Positions 1 to 5,979 are shown, counted from the first letter of the stretch. The stretch is DNA of 8,884 nt from Comamonadaceae bacterium (GCA_947455875.1 CANGSD010000032.1:1-8884), one strand, 5' to 3'. Numbers and translations: made by a program. Notes: generated from the sequence alone by a model not told the origin.

Positions 1-39
1 AAGCGCGCAAACTCGCCTTCGGCTCAAACATGCGCGCTT
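1..39. repeat. Inverted repeat with 9-base perfect arms
   Basis: AAGCGCGCA (1-9) pairs with TGCGCGCTT (31-39) across 21 bases. The loop also contains a mirror repeat, CAAACTC (8-14) against CTCAAAC (23-29), around a GCCTTCGGC centre. It may extend left of the window. I recall similar 'CAAACTCGC..TCGG/CTCAAACA' intergenic palindromes from Comamonadaceae, unverified. It could be a terminator core for a gene outside the window or a dispersed repeat. Confidence 0.55.
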
Positions 40-175
40 CTTGATCCGCCTGTCACTGCGCTCCTCAGCTGCGCACAGGCGCCCCCGAACCCACGCCCCC
101 CGCCCACCCCACACCACGCGCTTCGCGCGCGGAAGATCTTTCGCCGACTAGATCACTTCCGGCGCGAAATCCAGA

Positions 176-227
176 CGTAATGCAGCCGGAGTCCCTGCGG
201 CGAGCGCTCCGGCGCAAAGCCATTACG
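176..227. repeat. Nested inverted repeat (two stems)
   Basis: The outer arms CGTAATG (176-182) and CATTACG (221-227) are perfect 7-base complements. Inside them GCCGGAG (185-191) and CTCCGGC (207-213) form a second perfect 7-base pair, with an asymmetric internal loop (2 against 7 bases). The co-linear nesting makes a single 52-base stem-loop plausible. The TCCGGCGC of the inner right arm recurs at 158-165, which hints at a repeated module. Confidence 0.55.
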
Positions 228-267
228 CGTTGCGTGCGTGATGCGCGGGTGGGGGCGGTAGGCGGAG

Positions 268-281
268 GGCCCCGTGGGGCC
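268..281. repeat. GC-rich inverted repeat
   Basis: GGCCCC-GT-GGGGCC is symmetric over 14 bases; in RNA a 5-bp stem with a CGTG loop is possible. It lies about 97 bases beyond the tatC stop, with no T-run on the minus strand. Confidence 0.4.
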
Positions 282-310
282 GCGCGCGAAGGCGCTGCGG
301 ACCGTCGGGA

Positions 311-325
311 GGAGCCTGCCGCTCC
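311..325 (-). terminator. Hairpin downstream of tatC, weak terminator candidate
   Basis: GGAGC-CTGCC-GCTCC is a 5-bp stem with a 5-base loop, 53 bases past the tatC stop. On the minus strand it is followed by TCCCGACGG rather than a T-tract, so it does not meet the intrinsic-terminator pattern. It is the nearest clear hairpin to the end of the tat genes. Confidence 0.3.
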
Positions 326-377
326 CACCCGTGCAGCGCGCCTCGTCGGAGCGAGCGCAGTCGGACCCGGAGAACGA

Positions 378-1166
378 TTAAGCGTCCGCAGAAGCCGCTG
401 GCTCCTCAGGCGCCTTCGTGTGCTTGATGAACAACTGCGCCGCCCAGATGCCCACCTCGTAGAGGATGATCATTGGAATCGCCAGCGCCAGCTGGGACAC
501 CACATCAGGCGGCGTCACGATCGCTGCGATGATGAACGCCAGCACGATGAAATAGCTGCGAAAGGCCTTGAGCTTTTCGATCGACACGATCCCCATGCGG
601 GCCAGCACGATCACCACGATCGGCACCTCGAAGGCCAGGCCGAAGGCCAGGAACATCGTGAGCACGAAGCTCAAATAGGCCTCGATATCCGGGGCAGCGG
701 TGATGCTCTTGGGCGCAAAGCTCTGAATGAAAGCAAACACCTGCCCGAACACGAAGAAGTAGCAAAACGCCACCCCGATGAAAAACAGCAGCGTGCTGGA
801 AATCACCAGCGGCATCACCAGCTTCTTTTCGTGCGCGTACAGGCCCGGCGCGACGAAGGCCCAGACCTGATAGAGCACCACGGGCAAGGCGATCAAGAAA
901 GCCGTCATCAACAGGATCTTGAGCGGCACCAGGAAGGGCGAAATCACCGAGGTGGCGATCAGGGTCGCGCCCTTGGGCAAGGTGGCGGTCAGGGGTGCGG
1001 CCAGAACGTCATAGAGCGCCGCCGGGCCCGGCCACAGCGCCAGCGCCGCGCCGGCCACGGCCACTGCGATAAAGGCCTTGATCAGCCGGTCACGCAACTC
1101 CACCAGGTGGGCCACAAAGGGCTGCTCGGTCCCGGCGAGTTCGTCTTCTTTGGAGGGTTCGGCCAT
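378..1166 (-). CDS. tatC: Sec-independent translocase protein TatC
   Basis: Polytopic core of the twin-arginine translocase that binds the RR signal peptide. The product is 262 residues, the family norm, with six predicted transmembrane segments (about 31-48, 76-100, 116-141, 161-186, 204-218, 222-245). Signal-binding positions are intact: HLVELRDRL with Glu23 (E. coli Glu15), YQVWAFVAPGLYAHEKK with Phe104 and Glu113 (E. coli Phe94 and Glu103), and Glu180 in the FEVP motif (E. coli Glu170). ATPPDVVSQ-type sequence (VTPPDVVSQ, 217-225) follows helix 5. The ATG at 1166 abuts the tatB stop, so translation is probably coupled. The C-terminus is a short cytoplasmic Ala/Glu/Pro tail. It is the last gene before the repeat-rich left end. 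Confidence 0.98.
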   Translation of the reverse strand: MAEPSKEDELAGTEQPFVAHLVELRDRLIKAFIAVAVAGAALALWPGPAALYDVLAAPLTATLPKGATLIATSVISPFLVPLKILLMTAFLIALPVVLYQVWAFVAPGLYAHEKKLVMPLVISSTLLFFIGVAFCYFFVFGQVFAFIQSFAPKSITAAPDIEAYLSFVLTMFLAFGLAFEVPIVVIVLARMGIVSIEKLKAFRSYFIVLAFIIAAIVTPPDVVSQLALAIPMIILYEVGIWAAQLFIKHTKAPEEPAASADA

Positions 1167-1628
1167 CTAGTTGAATTTCTTGGGCCGGTAGCGCGCCACA
1201 CGGGCCGCGCCCGATAGCGCATGGCGGCGCACGCCGCTGCGGGCCTTGAACCAATTGGGCACGGCGCCCTGCTTGATCCGCCACTTCTTGCCCGGGTGCT
1301 TGTATTCGGGGGTGACGGTCGGCACCTCCAGCGGTGCGCTGTAGTCGATGGCGGGCGTGTCGCCCAGTCCGGAGCCGAGTTCGGCGCTGGTGGTCTGGAT
1401 CGAGCTCTCGACGTCACGCGCTGCGTTCTCGACCGTGTCCTTCATCTTACGAAGCTCGTCGAGCTCCATCGAACGATTGACTTCGGCCTTGACGTCGGAC
1501 ACATAGCGCTGCGCCTTTCCGATCAAAGCGCCGACCGTGCGCGCGACACGCGGCAGCTTCTCGGGGCCGATGACGATCAACGCCACGGCGCCGATCAGCG
1601 CGATCTTGGAGAGGCCGAGGTCTATCAC
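1167..1628 (-). CDS. tatB: Sec-independent translocase protein TatB
   Basis: Partner of TatC in the twin-arginine signal-peptide receptor complex. The product is 153 residues, starting at GTG (1626-1628), which gives the expected MIDLGLSK N-terminus. One transmembrane helix (about 5-20) leads into [10 protein letters not shown] (21-30) and an amphipathic helix to about 75. A variable linker (75-110) precedes a strongly basic tail (114-153) with 13 Lys/Arg and no Asp/Glu, including [11 protein letters not shown]. Position 8 is Lys, where E. coli TatB has a functionally studied Glu. I recall both traits from other Burkholderiales TatB proteins. No Shine-Dalgarno is visible before the GTG. The stop TAG is immediately followed by the tatC ATG. 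Confidence 0.95.
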   Translation of the reverse strand: MIDLGLSKIALIGAVALIVIGPEKLPRVARTVGALIGKAQRYVSDVKAEVNRSMELDELRKMKDTVENAARDVESSIQTTSAELGSGLGDTPAIDYSAPLEVPTVTPEYKHPGKKWRIKQGAVPNWFKARSGVRRHALSGAARVARYRPKKFN

Positions 1629-1662
1629 GGAAGGAGCGAGCCAGCGAGCGCACGACGCAGAA

Positions 1663-1677
1663 CCCGGGCGCGCCGGG
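1663..1677 (-). other. Hairpin in the tatA-tatB spacer
   Basis: CCCGG-GCGCG-CCGGG, a 5-bp GC stem with a 5-base loop, lies within the 75-base gap. Nearby (1635-1651) GCGAGC is repeated with a CA spacer. The hairpin could lower tatB/tatC expression relative to tatA or protect the tatA message; this is inference only. Confidence 0.35.
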
Positions 1678-1703
1678 CCGCTTCAGGGTGCGCGTGCGCC
1701 GAT

Positions 1704-1967
1704 TCAGGACTTGTTGCGGGCCTCGACGTCGATGGTGGTCTTGTTGTCACCTGCGGGCTGCGCCAAGGGGGCCTGCTGCGGGGGCGTCGCAGGCGGGGTG
1801 GTGGTGGCGGTGGACTCGGCTGGGGCCGAACCGTCTTTCACACCGTCCTTGAAGCCCTTGACGGCGCCGCCGAGGTCCGAGCCGATGTTCTTGAGTTTCT
1901 TGGTGCCGAAGACCAGCACGATGATCAAGAGAACGATCAGCCAATGCCAGATGGAAAAAGTACCCAT
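1704..1967 (-). CDS. tatA: Sec-independent translocase protein TatA
   Basis: Pore-forming or membrane-weakening component of the twin-arginine translocase, which exports folded, often cofactor-bearing proteins across the inner membrane. The product is 87 residues. One N-terminal transmembrane helix (about 5-20, [16 protein letters not shown]) is followed by the FGTKKL hinge (20-25), then an amphipathic helix (about 24-45) with Phe39 in the KGFKDG segment, the position of functionally important Phe39 in E. coli. The tail from residue 48 is a disordered Ala/Thr/Pro/Gln-rich stretch. Position 8 is His where E. coli TatA has Gln. The start is supported by the best ribosome site in the window (AGGAG, 6 bases from ATG), fitting the high TatA level needed. 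TatB follows after 75 bases. Confidence 0.97.
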   Translation of the reverse strand: MGTFSIWHWLIVLLIIVLVFGTKKLKNIGSDLGGAVKGFKDGVKDGSAPAESTATTTPPATPPQQAPLAQPAGDNKTTIDVEARNKS

Positions 1968-1973
1968 GGGTGA

Positions 1974-1978
1974 CTCCT
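1974..1978 (-). promoter_or_regulatory. Shine-Dalgarno of tatA
   Basis: The minus strand reads AGGAG (CAGGAG in full context), then six bases, then the tatA ATG. This is the clearest ribosome site in the window and fixes the tatA start. Most other genes here lack a recognisable site and probably depend on coupling to the preceding gene. Confidence 0.8.
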
Positions 1979-2003
1979 GAATGAATGCAGTGAATTGCGG
2001 GGG

Positions 2004-2009
2004 ATTCTA
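2004..2009 (-). promoter_or_regulatory. Possible -10 box for tatABC
   Basis: The minus strand reads TAGAAT, one mismatch from TATAAT, about 37 bases upstream of the tatA ATG. No convincing -35 hexamer lies at 16-18 bases spacing, because the upstream sequence is GC-rich hairpin. The call rests mainly on position between two functional blocks. Confidence 0.25.
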
Positions 2010-2024
2010 GACCCGCGGGGCCAA

Positions 2025-2040
2025 GCCCCTTCGCAGGGGC
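2025..2040 (-). terminator. Hairpin just after hinT; possible weak terminator or RNA 3'-end stabiliser
   Basis: On the plus strand GCCCCT-TCGC-AGGGGC is a perfect 6-bp stem with a four-base loop, starting 9 bases past the hinT stop. Read on the minus strand it is followed only by TTGG, not a T-tract, so intrinsic termination would be weak at best. A second, weaker arm pair GCGGG/CCCGC (1997-2001 with 2012-2016) sits between it and tatA. It may separate the his-hinT unit from tatABC. Confidence 0.4.
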
Positions 2041-2049
2041 GGGGCAGAC

Positions 2050-2409
2050 TCAGCCCTTGAACCAGGGCCGCGGCCCGCCCATGACGTGGATATGCAGATG
2101 ATGCACCTCCTGGCCGCCCTCGGCGCCGGTGTTGGTAACCACCCGCCAGCCGCCCTCGGGGTAAGGGTTGCAACCCTCTTGCAATGCCAGCTTCGGCACC
2201 AGGGTCATCATGCGCCCCAGCAGGGCCTCGTGCTGGCCTTCGACCTGGGCCAGGGACGGGATATGGGCCTTGGGAATCATCAGGAAATGCACCGGCGCCC
2301 AGGGGTGGATGTCGTGGAAGGCGTAGATCTGGTCGTCTTCGTAGACCTTGCGCGAGGGGATCTGGCCCTGGGCGATCTTGCAAAACAGGCAGTGGGGGTC
2401 GTGGGTCAT
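2050..2409 (-). CDS. hinT: HIT-family purine nucleoside phosphoramidase (HinT-like)
   Basis: Histidine-triad nucleotide-binding protein. The family hydrolyses AMP-N bonds such as adenosine phosphoramidates and aminoacyl-adenylates. The product is 119 residues, typical of HinT. The triad H-x-H-x-H is HHLHIHVMGG, with His104, His106 (predicted nucleophile) and His108. DIHPWAPVHFLMIPKAHI at 33-50 is the usual nucleotide-binding strand. Cys7-x-x-Cys10 near the N-terminus (CLFCKI), together with His49, matches the zinc-binding subgroup of HIT proteins; E. coli HinT lacks these cysteines. The ATG at 2409 overlaps the stop of the membrane-protein gene. A longer in-frame start at 2571 would lie inside that gene and is rejected. 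A hairpin (2025-2040) begins 9 bases after the stop. Confidence 0.94.
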   Translation of the reverse strand: MTHDPHCLFCKIAQGQIPSRKVYEDDQIYAFHDIHPWAPVHFLMIPKAHIPSLAQVEGQHEALLGRMMTLVPKLALQEGCNPYPEGGWRVVTNTGAEGGQEVHHLHIHVMGGPRPWFKG

Positions 2410-2786
2410 GACAGGACAGGCCCCTGCGGCGGGGCATTGTGGGCAAACCGCAGCCAGCCGCGGATGCACCGATACAGGTACCACAGGCCCACGATCGCAT
2501 GGGCCAGGGCACCCGGCAGTACGAACAGCAGGTACAGCGGTGCGGTCAGCAACAGCCACACCACCGTCCACCAGAACGTGGAGATCATGTAGCGGTGATG
2601 CAGGATGTACAGGGGATCGGGGTCGTCGGCGCGGCGGATGTAGTTGACGATCAGCGCGATCACTGCCAACGTGCCCAGAGACAACCAGGCGGCGGTGTGC
2701 ATGCCATAGAGCACGTGCATCAGCATGCGCTCGCCGGGCGATCGGGGACGAACATCGATGGGGTCGAGGACCTCGGGCTCGGTCAT
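2406..2786 (-). CDS. Small membrane protein, DUF4870/Tic20-like candidate
   Basis: Function unknown. The product is 126 residues. The N-terminus is acidic and proline-rich (1-20), followed by three likely transmembrane helices at about 31-50, 68-90 and 92-110, with the basic loop RRADDP between the first two and the basic segment RCIRGWLRF at the end. The pattern of three helices, NYIRR after the first helix, an aromatic-rich ISTFWW opening the second, and GLWYLYRCIRGW in the third resembles the small DUF4870 (Tic20-like) proteins of betaproteobacteria; this is from memory and not verified. The ATG at 2786 is preferred because the longer frame (to 2906) adds 40 Arg/Pro-rich residues that overlap hisE. 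It ends in an ATGA overlap with hinT, so the two are probably made together. No link to histidine synthesis is evident. Confidence 0.85.
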   Translation of the reverse strand: MTEPEVLDPIDVRPRSPGERMLMHVLYGMHTAAWLSLGTLAVIALIVNYIRRADDPDPLYILHHRYMISTFWWTVVWLLLTAPLYLLFVLPGALAHAIVGLWYLYRCIRGWLRFAHNAPPQGPVLS

Positions 2787-2808
2787 GGTCGCAGCCGCAG
2801 CGGGATGT

Positions 2809-3186
2809 TCAGGCCTGGCCGGCCTCACGGGCCTGGGCCTTGCGCAAGGCCTTTTCCTCAAGCCCCGACAGACCTTCACGGCGCACGAGCTCGGCGACCA
2901 CGTCATCGGGCGTGAGGCCGTAGTGGGCCAGCGCGATCATTGTGTGAAACCACAGGTCGGCCACCTCGCCTACGAGCTTGTGCGGGTCACCGCCGTGGTC
3001 GACATCCTTGGCGGCCATCACCACCTCGGTAGCCTCTTCGCCCACCTTCTTGAGAAAAGCATCGGGCCCTTTGTGCAGCAAGCGCGCCACGTAGCTGCGC
3101 TCGGGGTCACCACCGTGGGCGGGTTTGCGGCTTTCGATGACGGCGGCCAGGCGGGCCAGGGAATCAGTGGAGGACATGACAGTCAT
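2809..3186 (-). CDS. hisE: Phosphoribosyl-ATP pyrophosphohydrolase HisE
   Basis: Hydrolyses PR-ATP to PR-AMP and pyrophosphate, the second step of the pathway; an all-alpha MazG/HisE-fold enzyme. The product is 125 residues. The core [26 protein letters not shown] (acidic metal-binding residues) and [14 protein letters not shown] is intact. The chosen ATG at 3186 forms an ATGA overlap with the hisI stop. A second ATG at 3177, three codons in (MSSTDS), is equally reasonable from composition. The C-terminal tail after residue 105 is Ala/Arg/Glu/Gln-rich, and its DNA includes a 16-base perfect palindrome (2836-2851). It is the last recognised his gene, and the membrane-protein gene follows after 22 bases. 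Confidence 0.95.
   Translation of the reverse strand: MTVMSSTDSLARLAAVIESRKPAHGGDPERSYVARLLHKGPDAFLKKVGEEATEVVMAAKDVDHGGDPHKLVGEVADLWFHTMIALAHYGLTPDDVVAELVRREGLSGLEEKALRKAQAREAGQA
2836..2851. repeat. 16-base perfect palindrome inside the 3' end of hisE
   Basis: GGCCTTGCGCAAGGCC is its own reverse complement. It encodes part of the Ala/Arg/Lys-rich tail of HisE, so codon composition may explain it. In RNA it could form a 6-bp stem with a GCGC loop about 25 bases before the hisE stop. No T-run follows on the minus strand. Confidence 0.5.
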
Positions 3187-3572
3187 TTGTAGATGGTGGC
3201 CGGGTCTTTCAAGACGGGCTCGCAGGGCTGCCAGGCGCCATCCTGCAGGCGCAGGAAAAAGCAGCTGTGGCGGCCGGTGTGGCAGGCGATGCCAGGCTCG
3301 TGCCCCAGCTGGGTGACACGCAGCAGGATGACGTCGTTGTCGCAGTCGAGGCGGATCTCGTGCACGGTTTGCACATGGCCGGATTCCTCTCCCTTGGGCC
3401 AGAGCTTGTTGCGTGAGCGGCTGAAGTAGACCGCCCGGCCCTCCTGGGCGGTGCGGGCCAAGGCTTCACGATTCATCCAGGCGAACATCAGCACATCGCC
3501 GCTGGATGCCTCCTGCGCGATGACGGGGATCAGCCCGCGCTCATCCCATTTGACGTGATCCAGCCATTGCAT
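3183..3572 (-). CDS. hisI: Phosphoribosyl-AMP cyclohydrolase HisI
   Basis: Opens the adenine ring of PR-AMP to give ProFAR; a zinc enzyme that also needs magnesium. The product is 129 residues and single-domain, not fused to HisE. Features: [13 protein letters not shown] near 30-42, [18 protein letters not shown] at 49-66, the metal-binding LDCDND at 75-80 (Asp76, Cys77, Asp78, Asp80), and zinc cysteines Cys97 and Cys104 in [11 protein letters not shown]. The ATG at 3572 gives the usual MQWLD start. The same frame stays open 62 codons further into hisF, but that stretch is low-complexity and is treated as a GC-driven artefact. The TGA stop overlaps the hisE ATG by 4 bases, so HisI and HisE are probably translationally coupled. 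Confidence 0.96.
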   Translation of the reverse strand: MQWLDHVKWDERGLIPVIAQEASSGDVLMFAWMNREALARTAQEGRAVYFSRSRNKLWPKGEESGHVQTVHEIRLDCDNDVILLRVTQLGHEPGIACHTGRHSCFFLRLQDGAWQPCEPVLKDPATIYK

Positions 3573-3609
3573 GCGATCGATTGTCGCTGATGGCGCATCG
3601 GCCTTGCGC

Positions 3610-4389
3610 TCACAGGCGCACCGACACCCCGCGGGCGTGCATGTGACGCTTGGCCTGTTGCACCGTGTATTCGCCGTAGTGAAAGATGCTGGCGGCCAGC
3701 ACCGCATCGGCGCCGCCTTGCTGCACGCCGTCGGCCAGGTGGTCCAGATTGCCCACACCCCCCGAGGCGATCACCGGTACGGCCACCGCATCGGCCACCG
3801 CGCGGGTCAGGGCCAGATCGAAGCCGGACTTGGTGCCGTCACGGTCCATGCTGGTCAAAAGAATCTCGCCCGCGCCGCGCCGCGCCATCTCGGTGGCCCA
3901 GGCCACGACATCCAGACCGGTGTTCTTGCGCCCGCCATGGCTATAGACGTCCCAGCCCGGGCCGCGGGCGGCTTCGTCCTCGCCGGTGCGGCGCTTGGCG
4001 TCGATGGCCACCACGATGCACTGCGCGCCATAGCGGTCGGAGGCGTCGGAGATCACCTGCGGGTTGGCGATGGCCGCCGAATTGAAGCTGGTCTTGTCGG
4101 CGCCGGCATTGAGCAGGCGGCGCACATCGTCGACGGTGCGCACGCCACCGCCCACGGTCAGGGGAATGAACACCTGCGAGGCGACTGCTTCGATGATCGG
4201 CAGGATCAGGTCACGGCCGTCGCTGGTGGCGGTGATGTCCAGAAAGGTCAGTTCGTCGGCGCCCTGCTCGTTGTAGCGGGCCGCGATTTCGATCGGATCC
4301 CCGGCGTCACGCAACTCGACGAAGTTCACGCCCTTGACGACACGGCCGCCCGTGACGTCAAGGCAGGGGATGATGCGTTTGGCGAGCAA
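3610..4389 (-). CDS. hisF: Imidazole glycerol phosphate synthase, cyclase subunit HisF (TTG start proposed)
   Basis: Cyclase barrel of the HisF-HisH complex. It uses ammonia from HisH to turn PRFAR into imidazole-glycerol phosphate and AICAR. With the TTG at 4387-4389 as start, the protein is 259 residues, opens [12 protein letters not shown], and has catalytic Asp11 and Asp130 (VVAIDAKRR), the same numbering as Thermotoga HisF. Other signatures are [20 protein letters not shown] (80-99), [11 protein letters not shown] and ASGGVG. An in-frame ATG at 4443 would add 18 residues ([18 protein letters not shown]) without family counterpart, and it borders the palindromic element upstream. I therefore prefer TTG, although the ribosome site (GAAAG about 10 bases upstream) is weak. 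The gap to hisI is 37 bases. Function is certain; the start is the uncertain part. Confidence 0.95.
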   Translation of the reverse strand: MLAKRIIPCLDVTGGRVVKGVNFVELRDAGDPIEIAARYNEQGADELTFLDITATSDGRDLILPIIEAVASQVFIPLTVGGGVRTVDDVRRLLNAGADKTSFNSAAIANPQVISDASDRYGAQCIVVAIDAKRRTGEDEAARGPGWDVYSHGGRKNTGLDVVAWATEMARRGAGEILLTSMDRDGTKSGFDLALTRAVADAVAVPVIASGGVGNLDHLADGVQQGGADAVLAASIFHYGEYTVQQAKRHMHARGVSVRL

Positions 4390-4451
4390 GGCGCTTAACT
4401 TTCGGTTCTTCGGGGCGTTGCCCTTGCTGGTGCAAACACACATTCGTGGGC

Positions 4452-4529
4452 GGCCGCGGAACCGGCTCCGCCGGGCCGCTGGTCGCGCCCCCTTGAGGGG
4501 GGGCGGCTACACGAAGTGAGCCGCTTCGG
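4452..4529. repeat. Triple-hairpin intergenic palindromic element (REP-like) between hisA and hisF
   Basis: Three successive inverted repeats fill most of the spacer. First, GCGG-AA-CCGGC-TCC-GCCGG-G-CCGC (4456-4479). Second, CCCCC-TTGA-GGGGG (4488-4501). Third, GCGGCT-A-CAC-GAA-GTG-AGCCGC (4503-4524). Elements with the 'CCCTCAAGGGGG ... CCGGCGGAGCCGG' core are familiar to me as dispersed intergenic repeats in Comamonadaceae genomes. That is recollection, not a search result. Lying inside an operon, it is transcribed and could slow RNA decay, attenuate, or be neutral. There is no T-run, so it is not a classic terminator. Confidence 0.65.
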
Positions 4530-4536
4530 GGGTGGG

Positions 4537-5280
4537 TCATCCAATGCCTAGTTCGTCGGCGCGGGCCTGCGCCTTCGCGAAGTCGAGGTCGCCGCTGTAG
4601 ATGGCGCGCCCGCAGATCACGCCCTCGACGCCTTCGTCCTCGACGGCGCACAGCTTCTCGATATCGGCCATGTTGGACAGGCCGCCCGAGGCGATGACGG
4701 GGATGGTGAGCGATTGCGCCAGCTTGACGGTGGCGTCGATGTTGATGCCCGAGAGCATGCCGTCGCGGCCGATGTCAGTGTAGATGATGGACTCGACACC
4801 CCAGTCCTCGAACTTCTTGGCCAGGTCGATGACTTCGTGGCCGGTGAGCTTGCTCCAGCCGTCGGTGGCGACCTTGCCGTCCTTGGCGTCCAGGCCCACG
4901 ATGATGTGGCCGCCGAAGGCGCTGCAGGCGTCTTTGAGAAAGCCGGGGTTTTTGACGGCGGCGGTGCCGATGATCACGTAGCGCAGGCCGCTGTCGATGT
5001 ATTTCTCGATGGTGTCCAGATCGCGGATGCCGCCCCCTAGTTGCACCGGGATGTCGTCGCCCACCGCCTTGAGGATGGACTTGATGGCCGCGAAATTCTG
5101 GGGCTTGCCGGCAAAGGCGCCATTGAGGTCCACCAGGTGCAGGCGCCGCGCGCCCTTTTCGAGCCACGAACGGGCCATGGCCGCCGGGTCTTCGCCAAAG
5201 GTGGTGGCCTGGTCCATGTCGCCCTGCTTGAGGCGGACACAGTGACCATCCTTCAGGTCAATGGCGGGAATGAGCAGCAT
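4537..5280 (-). CDS. hisA: ProFAR isomerase HisA
   Basis: Amadori-type isomerase that converts ProFAR to PRFAR, the substrate of HisF-HisH. It is a single (beta/alpha)8 barrel of 247 residues. The N-terminus [12 protein letters not shown] carries catalytic base Asp8. GLDAKDG places the second catalytic acid at Asp131. YTDIGRDG near 168-174 carries the conserved Thr168. Phosphate-binding loops are GGGIR (82-86) and ASGGLSN (197-203). It starts 15 bases after the hisH stop, with no obvious Shine-Dalgarno in the pyrimidine-rich gap. It is the half-barrel-duplicated sister of HisF, but the IDL opening, lack of the HisF-type TSMDRDG motif and length identify it as HisA. It is followed by the largest spacer in the his cluster. 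Confidence 0.97.
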   Translation of the reverse strand: MLLIPAIDLKDGHCVRLKQGDMDQATTFGEDPAAMARSWLEKGARRLHLVDLNGAFAGKPQNFAAIKSILKAVGDDIPVQLGGGIRDLDTIEKYIDSGLRYVIIGTAAVKNPGFLKDACSAFGGHIIVGLDAKDGKVATDGWSKLTGHEVIDLAKKFEDWGVESIIYTDIGRDGMLSGINIDATVKLAQSLTIPVIASGGLSNMADIEKLCAVEDEGVEGVICGRAIYSGDLDFAKAQARADELGIG

Positions 5281-5295
5281 GGGAAAGGGGTGGAA

Positions 5296-5940
5296 TCAGG
5301 GATTCCAGTGCAGGAAGTTGCGGTAGAGGGCCAGGCCGGAGTCAGCGCTTTTCTCTGGGTGGAACTGGGTAGCAAAAATATTATCGCGTGCAACCGCAGC
5401 GGTAAAGCTCCCACCATAGTCTGCCTCCCCCACGGTGTGGCGGGCATCCGACGGCCGGGCGTAGTAGCTATGGACGAAGTAGAACCAGCTGCCATCGGCC
5501 ACCCCCGCCCAGACCGGGTGCGGGCGGGACTGGCGCACGCGATTCCACCCGATTTGGGGGACCTTGTAGCGGCTGCCATCGGGCTGGCGCTGGCCCTCGA
5601 GCTGAAACCTCACCACCTCGCCGGGGATCAGCCCCAGGGACTCGGTGGGGCCCTCCTGGCTGCGATCGAGCAGCATCTGCATGCCCACGCACACCCCCAT
5701 CAGCGGTTTGTGCGCTGCGGCATGCATGACCGCGGCGTACATGCCCGATTGGTGCAACTCGCGCATGCAATCGCGCATGGCGCCCTGGCCAGGCAAGACC
5801 ACCCGGGCGGCAGCCATGACGTCTTCGGAGCGGCGGGCCCAGACCACCTCGACCCCGCTGCCCTGGGCGGCGTGCAGCACGGCCTGGGTGACCGAGCGCA
5901 GGTTGCCCATGCCGTAATCGACGACAGCGACGGTGGTCAT
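5296..5940 (-). CDS. hisH: Imidazole glycerol phosphate synthase, glutaminase subunit HisH
   Basis: Class I (triad) glutamine amidotransferase. It hydrolyses glutamine and passes ammonia through the HisF barrel, which makes imidazole-glycerol phosphate and AICAR from PRFAR. The product is 214 residues, the usual size. Visible features: [12 protein letters not shown] at 7-18, VLPGQGAM at 48-55 (oxyanion-strand region), the nucleophile Cys84 in GVCVGMQ, and His194/Glu196 in TQFHPEKS, which complete the triad. The start ATG at 5940 gives the standard N-terminus but has no clear Shine-Dalgarno. Its partner hisF is not adjacent: hisA and a structured spacer lie between them, the H-A-F order also seen in enterics. 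Confidence 0.97.
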   Translation of the reverse strand: MTTVAVVDYGMGNLRSVTQAVLHAAQGSGVEVVWARRSEDVMAAARVVLPGQGAMRDCMRELHQSGMYAAVMHAAAHKPLMGVCVGMQMLLDRSQEGPTESLGLIPGEVVRFQLEGQRQPDGSRYKVPQIGWNRVRQSRPHPVWAGVADGSWFYFVHSYYARPSDARHTVGEADYGGSFTAAVARDNIFATQFHPEKSADSGLALYRNFLHWNP

Positions 5941-5979
5941 CGAAGGCCGTGGGTCAGAGGCGAGCGAACGCGCCAGGCG

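Larger units (their letters stand above)
1..377. other. Gene-poor region downstream of tatC, rich in inverted repeats
   Basis: No credible coding gene is seen. The open frames here (for example a minus-strand 87-codon frame at 65-328) encode Arg/Ala/Gly/Ser-rich low-complexity sequence with no family resemblance. The plus-strand frame starting at 180 is the antisense of tatC. The stretch contains four separate inverted repeats, listed individually. No T-tract terminator, tRNA or recognisable small RNA was found. The next gene to the left lies outside the window. Confidence 0.7.

Noticed and set aside
65..328. A minus-strand 87-codon frame in the left intergenic region
   Set aside because: The product is Arg/Ser/Ala/Gly low complexity, the frame runs through three inverted repeats, and no ribosome site or family resemblance is seen.
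180..1217. A 345-codon plus-strand open frame over tatC
   Set aside because: The Arg/His/Gln-rich product mirrors the tatC codons, and TatC is unmistakable on the minus strand.
3573..3758. N-terminal extension of hisI in the same frame (62 residues)
   Set aside because: It lies mostly inside hisF and has no HisI-like content. The ATG at 3572 gives the standard protein.
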